DNA from: Hellea sp.
GTDB taxonomy: Bacteria; Pseudomonadota; Alphaproteobacteria; Caulobacterales; Maricaulaceae
DNA: 64,000 bases
Reading direction: 5' to 3'
Assembly (NCBI GenBank): GCA_020629545.1
Contig: JAHDDC010000010.1
Location: 1 to 64,000 of the forward strand
Position numbers and translations under genes: made by a program. The notes under the pieces were generated by a model. That model saw only the letters and a list, made by a program, of their open reading frames with translations, was not told where the DNA came from and searched no databases. Shown piece after piece: positions 20,545 to 31,305 of the stretch. How positions within the stretch are numbered: position 1 is the stretch's first letter; each line of letters starts with the position of its first letter.

Positions 20545-20683
20545 TATATCGCCTTAATTAGGTTTGATATCGACTCGGCTATAGCCTGCTATCGCGTCGT
20601 CTGCTACAGCACGGCTTAGTCAATGTCTACTATCGGGTTACAGGCTAGCCTGCAACGAAGATTAATAAAATGAGGGTTTTTTA

Positions 20684-21640
20684 ATGCAGGCGGCAAAAGA
20701 CAGGCTTTCCAAAACCGTTTTACTCTCGGCGCCGCGTGGGTTTTGCGCGGGCGTTGACCGGGCCATTCAAATTGTTGAGCGTACAATCGAAAAATATGGT
20801 GCGCCGGTTTATGTTAGACATGAAATTGTCCACAACACGCATGTGGTTAGTCGACTGGAAGAATTAGGCGCAGTATTCGTTGAGGAATTGGATGATTGTC
20901 CTGATGATCGTCCGGTTGTTTTCTCAGCACACGGCGTTCCAAAATCTGTCCCAGCAGCGGCCCAAGCTCGAAATATGCATTATCTTGACGCGACCTGCCC
21001 ATTGGTCTCGAAAGTCCATGTCGAAGCCGAGAAACATCGGCGAGATGGACGCCATATTCTTTTAATTGGGCATGCCGGACATCCTGAAGTTATTGGGACT
21101 ATGGGACAAATACCTGACGGCGCTATGAGCTTGATTGAGGACGAAGCTGATGCCCGGGACTATAATGCTGCGGATCCCGAAAATTTGGCACTGGTGACAC
21201 AAACAACACTATCCGTTGATGACACGCAGGGGATAATAAAAGTCTTACAGGAACGGTTTCCATCTATTGCCCTGCCCTACAAAGAGGACATTTGCTACGC
21301 GACTACAAATCGGCAGGCTGCTGTCAAAGAAATCGCGGCGAATTGCGATTTATTTATGGTCATCGGGTCACCGACGTCTTCCAACTCAAAACGATTGGTT
21401 GAAGTAGCGGAAAAAGCAGGTGCCAATTCATCAATATTAGTTTCAGGCGCCGAAGCATTGGATTGGGATCTTATAGAGGGTAGTCCGACCATCGGATTAT
21501 CAGCAGGGGCCAGCGCGCCGGAATATTTAACGGACGGCGTCATCGCCGCCTTGCGGTCTCGCTATAACGTTACAGTGAATGAAATTAGAGTTACAGACGA
21601 GAATATTAAGTTTCATCTCCCCAGAGAACTTCGCACCTAA
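20684..21640 (+). CDS. ispH: 4-hydroxy-3-methylbut-2-enyl diphosphate reductase
   Basis: '[17 protein letters not shown]', '[10 protein letters not shown]', '[11 protein letters not shown]', '[11 protein letters not shown]'. Confidence 0.97.
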   Translation: MQAAKDRLSKTVLLSAPRGFCAGVDRAIQIVERTIEKYGAPVYVRHEIVHNTHVVSRLEELGAVFVEELDDCPDDRPVVFSAHGVPKSVPAAAQARNMHYLDATCPLVSKVHVEAEKHRRDGRHILLIGHAGHPEVIGTMGQIPDGAMSLIEDEADARDYNAADPENLALVTQTTLSVDDTQGIIKVLQERFPSIALPYKEDICYATTNRQAAVKEIAANCDLFMVIGSPTSSNSKRLVEVAEKAGANSSILVSGAEALDWDLIEGSPTIGLSAGASAPEYLTDGVIAALRSRYNVTVNEIRVTDENIKFHLPRELRT

Positions 21641-22083
21641 TGCCAAAAGATTTGGTAATTTATACTGACGGAGCTTGTTCTGGTAACCCAGGTCCCGGTG
21701 GCTGGGGAGTTCTAATGCGATACGGAACCGCTGAAAAAGAGATTTTTGGCGGAGAAGAAGAAACCACAAATAATCGTATGGAGTTAATGGCCGCCATTAT
21801 GGCCCTTCGCGCGATTAAACCTGGCTTTAATGGTAAGATAACCCTTTGGACTGACAGCACATATGTACTGAAAGGCATCACAGAATGGATACATGGCTGG
21901 AAAGCGCGTGGATGGAAAAAGTCAGATCGAAAACCCGTCGTCAATCGTGACCTTTGGGAAGAACTCGATGCGGAAAACCAAAAGCGCGATATCGATTGGA
22001 AATGGGTGAAAGGTCATGCAGGCGAAGAAGGCAATGAACGCGCTGACGAACTTGCGAGACGCGGCGTCCCAAAGGATGAATAA
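21640..22083 (+). CDS. rnhA: Ribonuclease HI
   Basis: '[23 protein letters not shown]', '[10 protein letters not shown]', '[19 protein letters not shown]'. Confidence 0.97.
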   Translation: MPKDLVIYTDGACSGNPGPGGWGVLMRYGTAEKEIFGGEEETTNNRMELMAAIMALRAIKPGFNGKITLWTDSTYVLKGITEWIHGWKARGWKKSDRKPVVNRDLWEELDAENQKRDIDWKWVKGHAGEEGNERADELARRGVPKDE

Positions 22084-22084
22084 T

Positions 22085-22531
22085 CTAAATCAACACAAGT
22101 TCTGAGTCGAAATCTCCATGACCAGACGCGATAACGGGTAACTCATAGTCTATATTCCAGATTTTTGCGGCGAGAACATGGAGTGCAACCTCGCTGATGT
22201 GAAGTTCATCATCAGCCTTGGCTATATCAGTCATCGCCGTCAGAATTGAAGCTTTGTCCTCGACATTATTCAACTCATTCAAGCATTCTTTCAGCCATTC
22301 CTCGATGTCGTGTTTTACCACACGTCTAAACAAATCTTCCTTATGATTTTCATACCAGACCAAGAGGTCGGCTTCCGTCAGCAACGGGTTCACGAGGTTT
22401 TTACTTTGAAGATATTGTGCCGCTTTCACAAACCCAAAAATTTCGGCTGCATAGACAGTTTTATCCGCAAAAACTGTCATTGCGAGCAGACTCAATAGGC
22501 TTTCTGTTGTTCGTGTATTCATTAAGTTCAC
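22085..22531 (-). CDS. TerB-like protein
   Basis: Helical pattern 'LLSLLAMTVFADKTVYAAEI...AMTDIAKADDELHISEVALHVLAAKI'. Confidence 0.55.
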   Translation of the reverse strand: MNLMNTRTTESLLSLLAMTVFADKTVYAAEIFGFVKAAQYLQSKNLVNPLLTEADLLVWYENHKEDLFRRVVKHDIEEWLKECLNELNNVEDKASILTAMTDIAKADDELHISEVALHVLAAKIWNIDYELPVIASGHGDFDSELVLI

Positions 22532-22627
22532 CCTTTGGCGAAACCTAATGGTAAACCTCGTAAATTTCTATGAAAATGACGGAACCGGCCGACTATTTCA
22601 GTTTATATGGTAAATGAATTAAAAAGC

Positions 22628-23356
22628 CTAGTAAGCGCCAAAAACACGACGCAGGATTTCACTGGTGCGTTTTGCTGGATTATCTCGTATCGCTTTCTCT
22701 TCAACAGCAATATATTTGAACAAACCACCTAAACCATAGTTCACGCCATGGGCAATTAGGTCGCGCCGGGCATCCGCGCCAAGCTGCGGCGCAAATGGAA
22801 TATTTCGAAGATCCGATGTTACATCATCGAGCAGCCTTAAAGCGCCAGTTTGGCCCAAAGCATTTTCCATTATCGGCATGAAAAGACTAGCTAACCGACT
22901 TCCCGTCGATTTCTGCAAATAGTTAGTGGCTGCATTATCTGGGCCACGAACAATATTAATCGCATCGGTAATCGTGAGCGATGTAATGGCGTCTACAAAT
23001 ATATCTTTTGCAATAGGCGCGGCTTTCTCAGCGCCGCGATTGAGTTGCTGATGGAGTTCATTCAAAATCCCATCGGCCCCAACAACTTTGAGGGCAGATT
23101 GAACATCTCGTAGAGTTTTAGGGAGCGGGACCTGGATTTCGCCATTTCTCCAGAACCCGTCAAACACACCGACAGTACCGACAGCATGCCCAATTCCGTT
23201 ATTAAGCGCCGCTTTGATACCCAATGCTGCATCGGCTTGGGTTAGTCCGCCGAGTCCGCCCAAACCTTCAAGAATAGCCGGATCAAGGGTTTCGCAGGCC
23301 GTCAACAGAGTCGAAGACGATAGCCCAAGAATTACAAAACGTCGCTCTAAATCCAT
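22628..23356 (-). CDS. DUF4197 domain-containing protein
   Basis: 'QADAALGIKAALNNGIGHAV...VPLPKTLR...RGAEKAAPIAKDIFVDAITSLTITDA'. Confidence 0.8.
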   Translation of the reverse strand: MDLERRFVILGLSSSTLLTACETLDPAILEGLGGLGGLTQADAALGIKAALNNGIGHAVGTVGVFDGFWRNGEIQVPLPKTLRDVQSALKVVGADGILNELHQQLNRGAEKAAPIAKDIFVDAITSLTITDAINIVRGPDNAATNYLQKSTGSRLASLFMPIMENALGQTGALRLLDDVTSDLRNIPFAPQLGADARRDLIAHGVNYGLGGLFKYIAVEEKAIRDNPAKRTSEILRRVFGAY

Positions 23357-23421
23357 TTTTAGTCTCCTTTGTCCCTACTATGATTAACCGTAAAGCCCAA
23401 TCAAGTTACAAGAGCAGTCGA

Positions 23422-24330
23422 TTATGCGGCCTGGATATAAGGCTTTATAATGCGATCCAATGTCATACCAAGTTTAACAATCCCGCCCGTTCTCCATTCA
23501 AGACGCTTAAGCTTATCACAATTCATCGTACCGATATGGTCGGCATTTGCCCGTTTTGGTAGCTCATTTTGACAACCGGTTGCTTTTTGAAGAGGCGTCA
23601 GGATATCCTGACGATCGACGATCATATCCATGGCATTAAAAACGCCGCCTGAAACCCTGATACTTTCGGCTTCAATAATTAATAGAACGGCTCGGGCCAC
23701 ATCTTCACCGTGAACTTCGCAGCTTGCGCCTGGGTCAATTGGTTTTCCGCTAAGATAGGCCTGAAACAAAGAATCCCATTTTTGTTGATGTGAATTCATG
23801 GCAGGGCCATAGACGCTGGACAGACGCAAACTTGTTGTCGCAAATGCCGACGTTTTCATCGCCTGCAGAATTGTCTCAGTTTCAAGTTTTAGGAGCGCAT
23901 ATAAATTGGTCGGTGCTGCAACATCCGTTTCGTAAAATTGCGCACCGGGTTCACCGCGACCATAAACAGCCTGATCGGACAAAAACACAGCCTTCTGGAT
24001 GCCAGCTTTTTTTGCTTGCTTGAACAAAGCCGCCGTTCCGGCAAGATTTTTTAGCGCAAATCCTTTGGGATCGTTCCCTTCACCCCCGACATAAAGGCCT
24101 GGTTGATGGTCAAGAGCGGCATGGATATAGCAATCTGCCCCCTCAAAAATAGGTTGATAGTTGACGTTCTGACCGAGCACAGCCTGATAAAACTGAACAT
24201 CCGAAGAAAACATGTTCGCCGCTGGACGATGTCTTCCGATGATGGACACATCAAATCCCGATGCCAACAACTCTTCAGTAATGAATCGTCCGACAAAGCC
24301 AGTACCGCCAGATATGACGGCGCGCGGCAT
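23422..24330 (-). CDS. NAD-dependent epimerase/dehydratase family protein
   Basis: 'AVISGGTGFVGRFITEELL' Rossmann motif. Confidence 0.85.
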   Translation of the reverse strand: MPRAVISGGTGFVGRFITEELLASGFDVSIIGRHRPAANMFSSDVQFYQAVLGQNVNYQPIFEGADCYIHAALDHQPGLYVGGEGNDPKGFALKNLAGTAALFKQAKKAGIQKAVFLSDQAVYGRGEPGAQFYETDVAAPTNLYALLKLETETILQAMKTSAFATTSLRLSSVYGPAMNSHQQKWDSLFQAYLSGKPIDPGASCEVHGEDVARAVLLIIEAESIRVSGGVFNAMDMIVDRQDILTPLQKATGCQNELPKRANADHIGTMNCDKLKRLEWRTGGIVKLGMTLDRIIKPYIQAA

Positions 24331-24335
24331 CGCGA

Positions 24336-26123
24336 TTAATACACTCTCTTTTTGGGCTTAATGTAATCGATCTCGTCCGTCATCGTATAATCATGAACCG
24401 GGCGATAATCGATTTTTACTTTGCCGCTTTCCAAATCACAATAGGCCAGCGTGTGCTTCATCCATTTCTTGTCATCCCGTTCTGGATGATCCTCATGAGC
24501 ATGCGCTCCCCGGCTTTCTTTTCGATTGTGAGCAGAGTTGACAGTAACCATGGCATTGGCAACAAGATTTTCAAGCTCGAGTGTTTCGACAAGATCAGTG
24601 TTCCAGATCATCGTTCGATCCGAAACCTTCACATCTTTCAGTGTCTCATGTATCGCTGAAACTTTCTTCACGCCTTCAGCCAAGCTTTCTTCCGTTCGGA
24701 AGACCGCACAATGCTCTTGCATTGTACGCTGTAGACGATCACGAATTACCGCTGTCGGAGTACTGCCATTGGCATTGCGGGCCTTTTCAAGCCGCGCAAA
24801 ATGCTGATCCCCAGCGTCTTTTGGCAATTCTGGTTGAGACGCATTAGCTTTCAAAGTTTCACCAAGGCGCAATCCCGCCGCACGGCCAAAGACAACTAGG
24901 TCAATAAGCGAATTGGACCCCAGGCGATTAGACCCGTGGACGGAGACACAGCCGGCTTCACCTACGGCCATGAGACCAGGTACGACTGCATCCGGGTCTT
25001 TGCCTTTTTTGATAACGACTTCGCCGTGATAATTAGTCTGGATTCCGCCCATATTGTAATGGCAGGTCGGAATAACAGGGATCGGTTCCTTAGTCACATC
25101 AACGCCCGCGAAAATTTTAGCGGTCTCTGAAATTCCAGGCAAGCGCGCGGCAAGAACTTTGGGATCCAGATGATCTAGATGAAGGAAAATGTGGTCGGCA
25201 TTTTTACCAACACCGCGACCGTCCCGAATTTCCATTACCATGGCTCGGCTGACCATATCCCGCGGTGCAAGATCTTTAACGCTTGGAGCATATCGTTCCA
25301 TAAACCGTTCGCCTTCCGAATTTGTTAGATAGCCGCCTTCTCCGCGAGCACCTTCGGTAATCAAACAGCCTGCGCCGTATATTCCTGTTGGGTGAAATTG
25401 AATGAACTCTGTGTCTTGAACAGGCAGACCCGCACGAAGAACCATAGCATTACCATCTCCAGTACAGGTGTGGGCAGATGTACATGAAAAGAATATCCGT
25501 CCATATCCACCTGTTGCTAGAACAACGGATTGGGCTCGGAAACGGTGCAATGTTCCATCATCGAGCTTCCATGCTGTGATACCCCGGCAAGCGCCTTGGT
25601 CATCCATAATCAAATCAAGAACAAAATACTCGACAAAGAATTCCGCCTTACGTCTTACGCTTTGCCCATAAAGCGTATGGAGCATTGCGTGCCCCGTACG
25701 ATCTGCGGCGGCGCATGTCCGCTGAACCGGCGGACCTTCACCATATTCTGTTGTGTGGCCACCAAAGGGTCTTTGATAGATCTTGCCGTCTTCATTTCGT
25801 GAAAACGGCATGCCCCATTGTTCGAGTTCATAAACAGCATCAGGTGCGTGGCGACAGAGATATTCAATGGAGTCTTGATCCCCGAGCCAATCCGACCCTT
25901 TTACAGTATCATACATATGCCAGCGCCAATCATCCGGCCCCATATTGCCAAGGGAAGCAGCGATACCCCCTTGAGCTGCGACCGTGTGAGAACGGGTCGG
26001 AAAAACTTTTGTGACACAGGCGGTTTTTAAACCTTGTTGAGCCGCGCCAAGAGTGGCGCGCAGGCCGGAGCCGCCAGCACCGACGACAACAACATCATAG
26101 GTATGATCAATCCAATTGGTCAT
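24336..26123 (-). CDS. sdhA: Succinate dehydrogenase flavoprotein subunit
   Basis: '[48 protein letters not shown]', '[15 protein letters not shown]'. Confidence 0.97.
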   Translation of the reverse strand: MTNWIDHTYDVVVVGAGGSGLRATLGAAQQGLKTACVTKVFPTRSHTVAAQGGIAASLGNMGPDDWRWHMYDTVKGSDWLGDQDSIEYLCRHAPDAVYELEQWGMPFSRNEDGKIYQRPFGGHTTEYGEGPPVQRTCAAADRTGHAMLHTLYGQSVRRKAEFFVEYFVLDLIMDDQGACRGITAWKLDDGTLHRFRAQSVVLATGGYGRIFFSCTSAHTCTGDGNAMVLRAGLPVQDTEFIQFHPTGIYGAGCLITEGARGEGGYLTNSEGERFMERYAPSVKDLAPRDMVSRAMVMEIRDGRGVGKNADHIFLHLDHLDPKVLAARLPGISETAKIFAGVDVTKEPIPVIPTCHYNMGGIQTNYHGEVVIKKGKDPDAVVPGLMAVGEAGCVSVHGSNRLGSNSLIDLVVFGRAAGLRLGETLKANASQPELPKDAGDQHFARLEKARNANGSTPTAVIRDRLQRTMQEHCAVFRTEESLAEGVKKVSAIHETLKDVKVSDRTMIWNTDLVETLELENLVANAMVTVNSAHNRKESRGAHAHEDHPERDDKKWMKHTLAYCDLESGKVKIDYRPVHDYTMTDEIDYIKPKKRVY

Positions 26124-26124
26124 A

Positions 26125-26469
26125 TCAGGCTCCTAGTCCCAGCCACATGGTGAGAATTACATAGGCTGCGGCAAGCCAGGCGAGAAAGGCAATTACACGA
26201 TTGGCCAAAAGGCCGAAACTGCGAAGACCACCATCGGTATAGTCCAGAATGACTTCGTCAAACTCTAGCTTACAATACCAGAGTGCTACGGCTAAAAATA
26301 ATAGCGATGTAACCGCACCAAAAGTTCCGCTAACCCAGTTTGAGAAACCTTCCGCACGACCAGAGACTGCTAACGTAAACCCTAGCAGAAAAAATGGCAG
26401 CAATATAATGGAGGCTGCACCTGTCATGCTGCGCAGGCGATGATGCGATGTTCCTGACCCTTTTGCCAT
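26125..26469 (-). CDS. sdhD: Succinate dehydrogenase membrane anchor subunit
   Basis: Position between sdhA and sdhC; three TM helices; start at [11 protein letters not shown]. Confidence 0.85.
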   Translation of the reverse strand: MAKGSGTSHHRLRSMTGAASIILLPFFLLGFTLAVSGRAEGFSNWVSGTFGAVTSLLFLAVALWYCKLEFDEVILDYTDGGLRSFGLLANRVIAFLAWLAAAYVILTMWLGLGA

Positions 26470-26471
26470 GC

Positions 26472-26858
26472 TTAGCTCCCTAGCGCCAAATATGTCGTTA
26501 GCGCCGCGAGAATCGCCGACACAATAATCATGATCCAAGACATTGTATTATTTGCGTCAGGTTCAAGATAAGCGCCGCGATCCCAAATTAGGTGACGTAG
26601 CTGAGCGGCAGCCATAAAAATAAATCCAAAAAATCCAACAAAAAATCCAAGCCATCCCAATGGCGAGTACAGCAGGCCTTCTAGCGGAACTTTTCCGGTC
26701 ATTTTGAAAAATAACAACCCAAGAGCTATTTTGAGAAGGAATGCGTAGCTTATAACCGCACAAATACGGTGCAAAATCGACGACAACATGGCCGGATGCC
26801 ATTTCCAAACCTGTAGGTGAGGTGCCATTGGCCGTTTATCATTCCATTGACTCGCCAT
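26472..26858 (-). CDS. sdhC: Succinate dehydrogenase cytochrome b556 subunit
   Basis: 'KRPMAPHLQVWKWHPAMLSSILHRICAV...FGFIFMAAAQLRHLIWD'. Confidence 0.92.
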   Translation of the reverse strand: MASQWNDKRPMAPHLQVWKWHPAMLSSILHRICAVISYAFLLKIALGLLFFKMTGKVPLEGLLYSPLGWLGFFVGFFGFIFMAAAQLRHLIWDRGAYLEPDANNTMSWIMIIVSAILAALTTYLALGS

Positions 26859-26982
26859 ATAAGGAGCTCCGTTGTGAAGGCGTAAATTACAGCCCGCCCA
26901 GCCTAAGTCAATGATTACACCTTCCCTCTTGGCGTACACATTGTCGCGCAGTATAAGACTCGCTTGTCAAGGATCTACAACA

Positions 26983-28845
26983 ATGAAAAAATCATTCCTA
27001 AGCGCGGCTTTCTTAACGCTATTTTTGCCTGTATCGGCAAACGCAGAGCAAACACCGTTTTGCGAAAATGGCGAGGTAATTATCCTGGATGGAGCGGAAA
27101 CCTGTATAAAAAGGGACAGTCTTTTACAGCTGATAACCGACTATCAGGATTATATGGTTTCTAGTAATCCTTATTCCGCTGGCGAGAAGGGTGATAAAGA
27201 AGCTTTAAGAAAGCTCCCAGATGTCAGCCCCGAGCAATTCCAAGCTCGAATCGAAACTTTCGAAAACTTTAAGGACCGGCACCAAAAAATAGATGCTGAA
27301 TCTTTGAATTCAGAAGATCGTTTGAACTATGATCTGTTTGGGTTTGTCTTAAATCAGTTCAGCCGACGAGCCCCATTTGATGAAGCCCGCATTCCCTTCA
27401 CGAATGATTCAGGTTTTTTTAATGAGCTCAGTTATGTCAGCCGTCAGACTCGGTTTGAAACCTCCTCCGATTATGAAGCCTATGCCGCGCGATTGTCTTT
27501 TCTTCCGCAATATTTTGGGCAACATCAAGCGAATATGCGGCGAGGAATTGTGAGTAATTACACGGCTGCAGCAGAAATCTTGACCGGTATAATTGATATG
27601 GTCAAAGCATTATCCGAATACGAAGCGGAACAGCATCCATACTTTGCCCCATTTAAGAACATTCCAGACAAAATTGAACCATCGGAGCAAGATAGGCTGA
27701 AGGCTCTCGGGGTCGCGGCACTGGATAATGCTGTTCTGCCAGCCTATCGGAACTTACACAAATTTCTGGAAGAAGAATATTTACCCAAAGCCCGGCCAGC
27801 GGTTGGAATAGGGACAACCGCCGAAGGACGTGCCCATTACGCGTCACTAGTTCGATATTATACAACTCTCGACATGACACCTGACGAAGTCCATGAGCTG
27901 GGTCTTCGCGAAGTCTCACGAATTCGAAGTGAAATGGACGCAATAATCCAAGAGGTCGGATTTGAAGGGGGTTTTGCCGCTTTTCTTGAATTTTTACGCA
28001 CGGACCCACAATTCTACGCCGAGAGTGAAGAAGAGTTATTAAAGGAAGCCGCGTGGCTAGCCAAACAGGTTGACGGCAAAATGCCAGAGTTTTTTAAGAC
28101 TCTTCCGCGTCTATCTTACGGAGTAATTCCCGTACCGGCAGAGATCGCTCCAAACTATACGACAGGCCGTTATTGGGGCGGCAACCCAGGACAAGGCAAA
28201 GCCGGAAATTATGTCGTAAATACCCATAATTTGACTCAGCGTCCGCTCTATAACCTTCCCGCCTTGACCCTGCATGAAGGTGTTCCAGGACACCACCATC
28301 AAATCAGTCTTGGACAGGAACTCGAAAATGTACCTGAGTTCCGAAGAAATTTGTACCCGACTGCTTTTGGAGAAGGTTGGGGATTGTATTCGGAGAAGCT
28401 CGGCGTTGAAATGGGTTTGTACAAGACACCTTATGAAAACTTCGGACGACTTTCCTATGAGATGTGGCGGGCTTGCCGCCTAGTTGTGGATACAGGAATG
28501 CATTGGAAAGGCTGGACACGAGATCAAGCGGAAAATTGCTTTTTGGAAAATTCTGCCTTGGCCAAACATAATATCAAAACCGAGGTTGAGCGTTACATTA
28601 GCTGGCCAGGGCAAGCCTTGGCCTACAAAATTGGAGAGCTAAAAATCATCGAACTTAGGGAGCGAGCCGAAAAAGCACTTGGAGATGATTTCTCAATCCG
28701 AGAGTTCCACGACGCCGTTTTGCTTAAAGGCGGCTTGCCCCTAAGTGTACTGGACACCAGAATCGATAATTGGATCGCCGAACAACAGAAAGAGTTTGCA
28801 GAAGGCGTTGATATCGTAAAGTCCGTGGAAGGTAGTCCAGAATAA
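26983..28845 (+). CDS. DUF885 family secreted protein (putative metallopeptidase-like)
   Basis: 'LTLHEGVPGHHHQISLGQEL...FGEGWGLYSEKLGVEMG..YENFGRLSYEMWRACRLVVDTGMHWKGW'. Confidence 0.88.
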   Translation: MKKSFLSAAFLTLFLPVSANAEQTPFCENGEVIILDGAETCIKRDSLLQLITDYQDYMVSSNPYSAGEKGDKEALRKLPDVSPEQFQARIETFENFKDRHQKIDAESLNSEDRLNYDLFGFVLNQFSRRAPFDEARIPFTNDSGFFNELSYVSRQTRFETSSDYEAYAARLSFLPQYFGQHQANMRRGIVSNYTAAAEILTGIIDMVKALSEYEAEQHPYFAPFKNIPDKIEPSEQDRLKALGVAALDNAVLPAYRNLHKFLEEEYLPKARPAVGIGTTAEGRAHYASLVRYYTTLDMTPDEVHELGLREVSRIRSEMDAIIQEVGFEGGFAAFLEFLRTDPQFYAESEEELLKEAAWLAKQVDGKMPEFFKTLPRLSYGVIPVPAEIAPNYTTGRYWGGNPGQGKAGNYVVNTHNLTQRPLYNLPALTLHEGVPGHHHQISLGQELENVPEFRRNLYPTAFGEGWGLYSEKLGVEMGLYKTPYENFGRLSYEMWRACRLVVDTGMHWKGWTRDQAENCFLENSALAKHNIKTEVERYISWPGQALAYKIGELKIIELRERAEKALGDDFSIREFHDAVLLKGGLPLSVLDTRIDNWIAEQQKEFAEGVDIVKSVEGSPE

Positions 28846-28846
28846 A

Positions 28847-28876
28847 AAAAGCCGCCTCAAAACTTAGGCGGCTTTA
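28847..28876. terminator. Rho-independent terminator
   Basis: AAAAAAAGCCGCCTCAAAACTTAGGCGGCTTT. Confidence 0.85.
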
Positions 28877-28899
28877 ATTTCTATTGTCTAGGTTATTGC

Positions 28900-29748
28900 C
28901 TAGAAGCGGTATCTTCCCCGCAGCATGACAGGAACCGTCCAGCTAGCGCTGCCATTATTTGATCCGGCTAACGGCACACTTGTTGTCAGATCGGACGTAT
29001 CAGTCTTAAGAAGTCCGGTATACCGAACCCCAGTTTCGAGTCCGAGGGTTGCGCGGTTAAACACAGGTGCTTCAACGCCTACTAAACCGGCACCTGTTGG
29101 AACCCAGCCGCCTTCATAGAGGTTGACGTTACCACCATTATACGGGTTATTTCTGTATGTTGCGTTTTCTAAGGCAATGTCATCAACATGAGCGGCACCT
29201 ACGCGTCCTTCGACATATGGGCGCACAGAACCGAATACAGGTGCTGATGTCGGAGTGAAATACTGGCGTAATCCGACTTCAACGCCATAGCGTTCATAGT
29301 CTGATAGCTGACCTGTGACGTTGCGATCGTTGATTGACCCTAAAATCACATCGTTACCTTCGGCTTTGGCGTAATTTCCCATCAGCGTGACTTTACGGTT
29401 TGGATTAAGCGCGTATGAACCACCGAGTTCATAACGCATACCATCCTCATAGCCTGTGTCGAAGCTAACGTTTTCAGATGTTACACCGGGGATCGCGTTA
29501 ATTTCGTCGCCCGTGATGATGTCACCACCAACAATAAATTCCGGCCCGATTGCGCCTTCCAAGTTCCATCTCGCTAGGCGCTTTCCGCCTACGCAGCAAG
29601 GATCTTGCTTGTGTTTTGTAGTATGTTGACCACTATAATAGCCTTGATTATAGCCGTTATAGGTAGAACTTGAATGGTGATTTGAACCACCGAGCCAAGA
29701 ACACCCAGAAAGTGCGATTGCAGCTGCACCTAATAGCAAAGTACGCAT
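28900..29748 (-). CDS. Outer-membrane beta-barrel protein with lipobox-like signal
   Basis: 'AAIALSGCSWLGGS'; C-terminal 'PVMLRGRYRF' OMP-like end; homologous to next ORF. Confidence 0.7.
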   Translation of the reverse strand: MRTLLLGAAAIALSGCSWLGGSNHHSSSTYNGYNQGYYSGQHTTKHKQDPCCVGGKRLARWNLEGAIGPEFIVGGDIITGDEINAIPGVTSENVSFDTGYEDGMRYELGGSYALNPNRKVTLMGNYAKAEGNDVILGSINDRNVTGQLSDYERYGVEVGLRQYFTPTSAPVFGSVRPYVEGRVGAAHVDDIALENATYRNNPYNGGNVNLYEGGWVPTGAGLVGVEAPVFNRATLGLETGVRYTGLLKTDTSDLTTSVPLAGSNNGSASWTVPVMLRGRYRF

Positions 29749-29860
29749 TGTTACCATCCATATGTTGTTCTGATTTGGCACAATTGCCGTTCACGTCAGA
29801 TTTCAGAGCGATCCGATGCAAGGACGAGGCCAAATCTTGTTTATTGGGCTGGATTTAAAT

Positions 29861-29885
29861 GCAAAAAACCCGGCCATTGCCGGGT
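29861..29885 (-). terminator. Hairpin terminator between paralogous OMP genes
   Basis: aaaaaaCCCGGCcattGCCGGGtctt. Confidence 0.7.
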
Positions 29886-29910
29886 CTTGTAATCTAAATT
29901 GGTAAAAATT

Positions 29911-31305
29911 TTAGAAAGAGACGCGTCCGCGTAGTCTTACTGGCACAGACCATCGATCATCAGACACGAAGTTAGAGTCTAGATCGTCGGTCCATCGGAT
30001 GCCGGTTTCAACACCAATCGCTGATCTGTTCCCCATGGCCCATTCCGCACCAATAAGTCCAGATGCAGTTGGAGACCATCCTCCATCGACATAAGTCTGG
30101 GTGAAAACAGCTGGGTCAACCAAGGTTGCTGACGCTTGGGTCAGATCAACATCTTTTGTTTTAACAAAACCTGCCGTACCGCCAATATAAGGGCGCATTC
30201 CTGTCGGATAGCCCATATATTTACGGAAACCACCTTCGATCGTGTATTGCTCCAAGTCGCTGAATTCGGCGTATAGATCTTCTGTAACCGTACCACCGTC
30301 GGTCACTGTGCCGACTTTCAGCGCGTTACCATCAGCTTTCGTATATCCAACACGGCCAAGGAGAGTCATATTGTGATTGACATCATAGGTCGCTGTTAAA
30401 TCTACACCTTTGGCGTTATCAAAAGCATCGGCATAGCCGATTGGGATGAGGTCTGACACGACCCCAGTAGCTCCAACTGGAGTTGTTCCGCCAGTTCCAC
30501 CAAATGGTTTTGACACATCTCCAGGGAAAATATCACCACCGACGATGAAATCCTGTCCACCACCGAGTTCCAAACCGAATGGAAGCGATCCGCCGCCAAA
30601 GCCACCGCCATAGTTATAGCCGCCGCTGTAACTCTGGGCTTGATAATAGGCTGGATATGGCTGTGGGACATAGATCGGTGCGCCTTGAACCGTTTGAACT
30701 GTACCGCCGCCTGGAAGAGTTTGAATTCCACCGACAGCAGCCCCGTAAGGTGCTGCGCTACTTAATGTGGTGATTCCGCCGCCGCCAAATCCTGATCCTG
30801 CGCCATATGCGCCAGCTCCAAGACCAGCAACACCTGCTCCGAGGCCGCTAATGCCCGTTCCGCCGCCAAAAGCTCCGGCTCCGCCAGGCGCGTACATCCC
30901 TGCACCGCCCAAACCGCCAGCACCTTGCAGTCCAGTTCCATACCCATTTACGCCATATGCGCCGCGAAGTCCTGCTCCGCCAACACCCATGCCTGACCCT
31001 GCGCCATACATGCCTGCTCCAGCGCCATATGCGCCGCCGCCTGCTCCGTACATTCCGCCTCCAGCGCCATACATCCCGCCGCCGTGAGCTACGCCATATC
31101 CAGCGCCCTGAGCACATCCCCCGGCACTGCCGCCAGCGTATCCGTATCCAGCGTTAGCGAAGTTTGCACTTGCGCCGCCCTGCATACAGCCATTGTATAC
31201 TCCATTATATCCGTACCCGTAGGAGTCGCCGTAGCTACCTCCACTTCCAAGCCATGAACAGCCAGATAATAATACGGCGGATAGTGCGCAAGCTGCTAAT
31301 CGCAT
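29911..31305 (-). CDS. Glycine-rich repeat outer-membrane beta-barrel protein
   Basis: 'LLSGCSWLGSGG' then repeats 'GAGGGMYGAGGGAYGAGAGMYGAGSG' and C-terminal barrel ending 'RLRGRVSF'. Confidence 0.7.
   Translation of the reverse strand: MRLAACALSAVLLSGCSWLGSGGSYGDSYGYGYNGVYNGCMQGGASANFANAGYGYAGGSAGGCAQGAGYGVAHGGGMYGAGGGMYGAGGGAYGAGAGMYGAGSGMGVGGAGLRGAYGVNGYGTGLQGAGGLGGAGMYAPGGAGAFGGGTGISGLGAGVAGLGAGAYGAGSGFGGGGITTLSSAAPYGAAVGGIQTLPGGGTVQTVQGAPIYVPQPYPAYYQAQSYSGGYNYGGGFGGGSLPFGLELGGGQDFIVGGDIFPGDVSKPFGGTGGTTPVGATGVVSDLIPIGYADAFDNAKGVDLTATYDVNHNMTLLGRVGYTKADGNALKVGTVTDGGTVTEDLYAEFSDLEQYTIEGGFRKYMGYPTGMRPYIGGTAGFVKTKDVDLTQASATLVDPAVFTQTYVDGGWSPTASGLIGAEWAMGNRSAIGVETGIRWTDDLDSNFVSDDRWSVPVRLRGRVSF
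30830..31130 (-). repeat. Degenerate tandem repeat encoding (M/A)YGAG(G/A)G
   Basis: Plus-strand text repeats gcgccatacatgcctgctcca / gcgccatatgcgccgccgcctgct / ccgtacattccgcctccagcg etc. Confidence 0.75.

Noticed and set aside
24067-24078. Another GGGA-N4-TCCC match (GGGATCGTTCCC)
   Set aside because: Lies inside the epimerase coding sequence and lacks the flanking A/C matches of the cysD and ahcY sites; about one chance occurrence is expected in the window.
30767-31087. 106-aa proline-rich plus-strand ORF
   Set aside because: Antisense shadow of the Gly-rich repeat gene; no start context and composition explained by the repeat.
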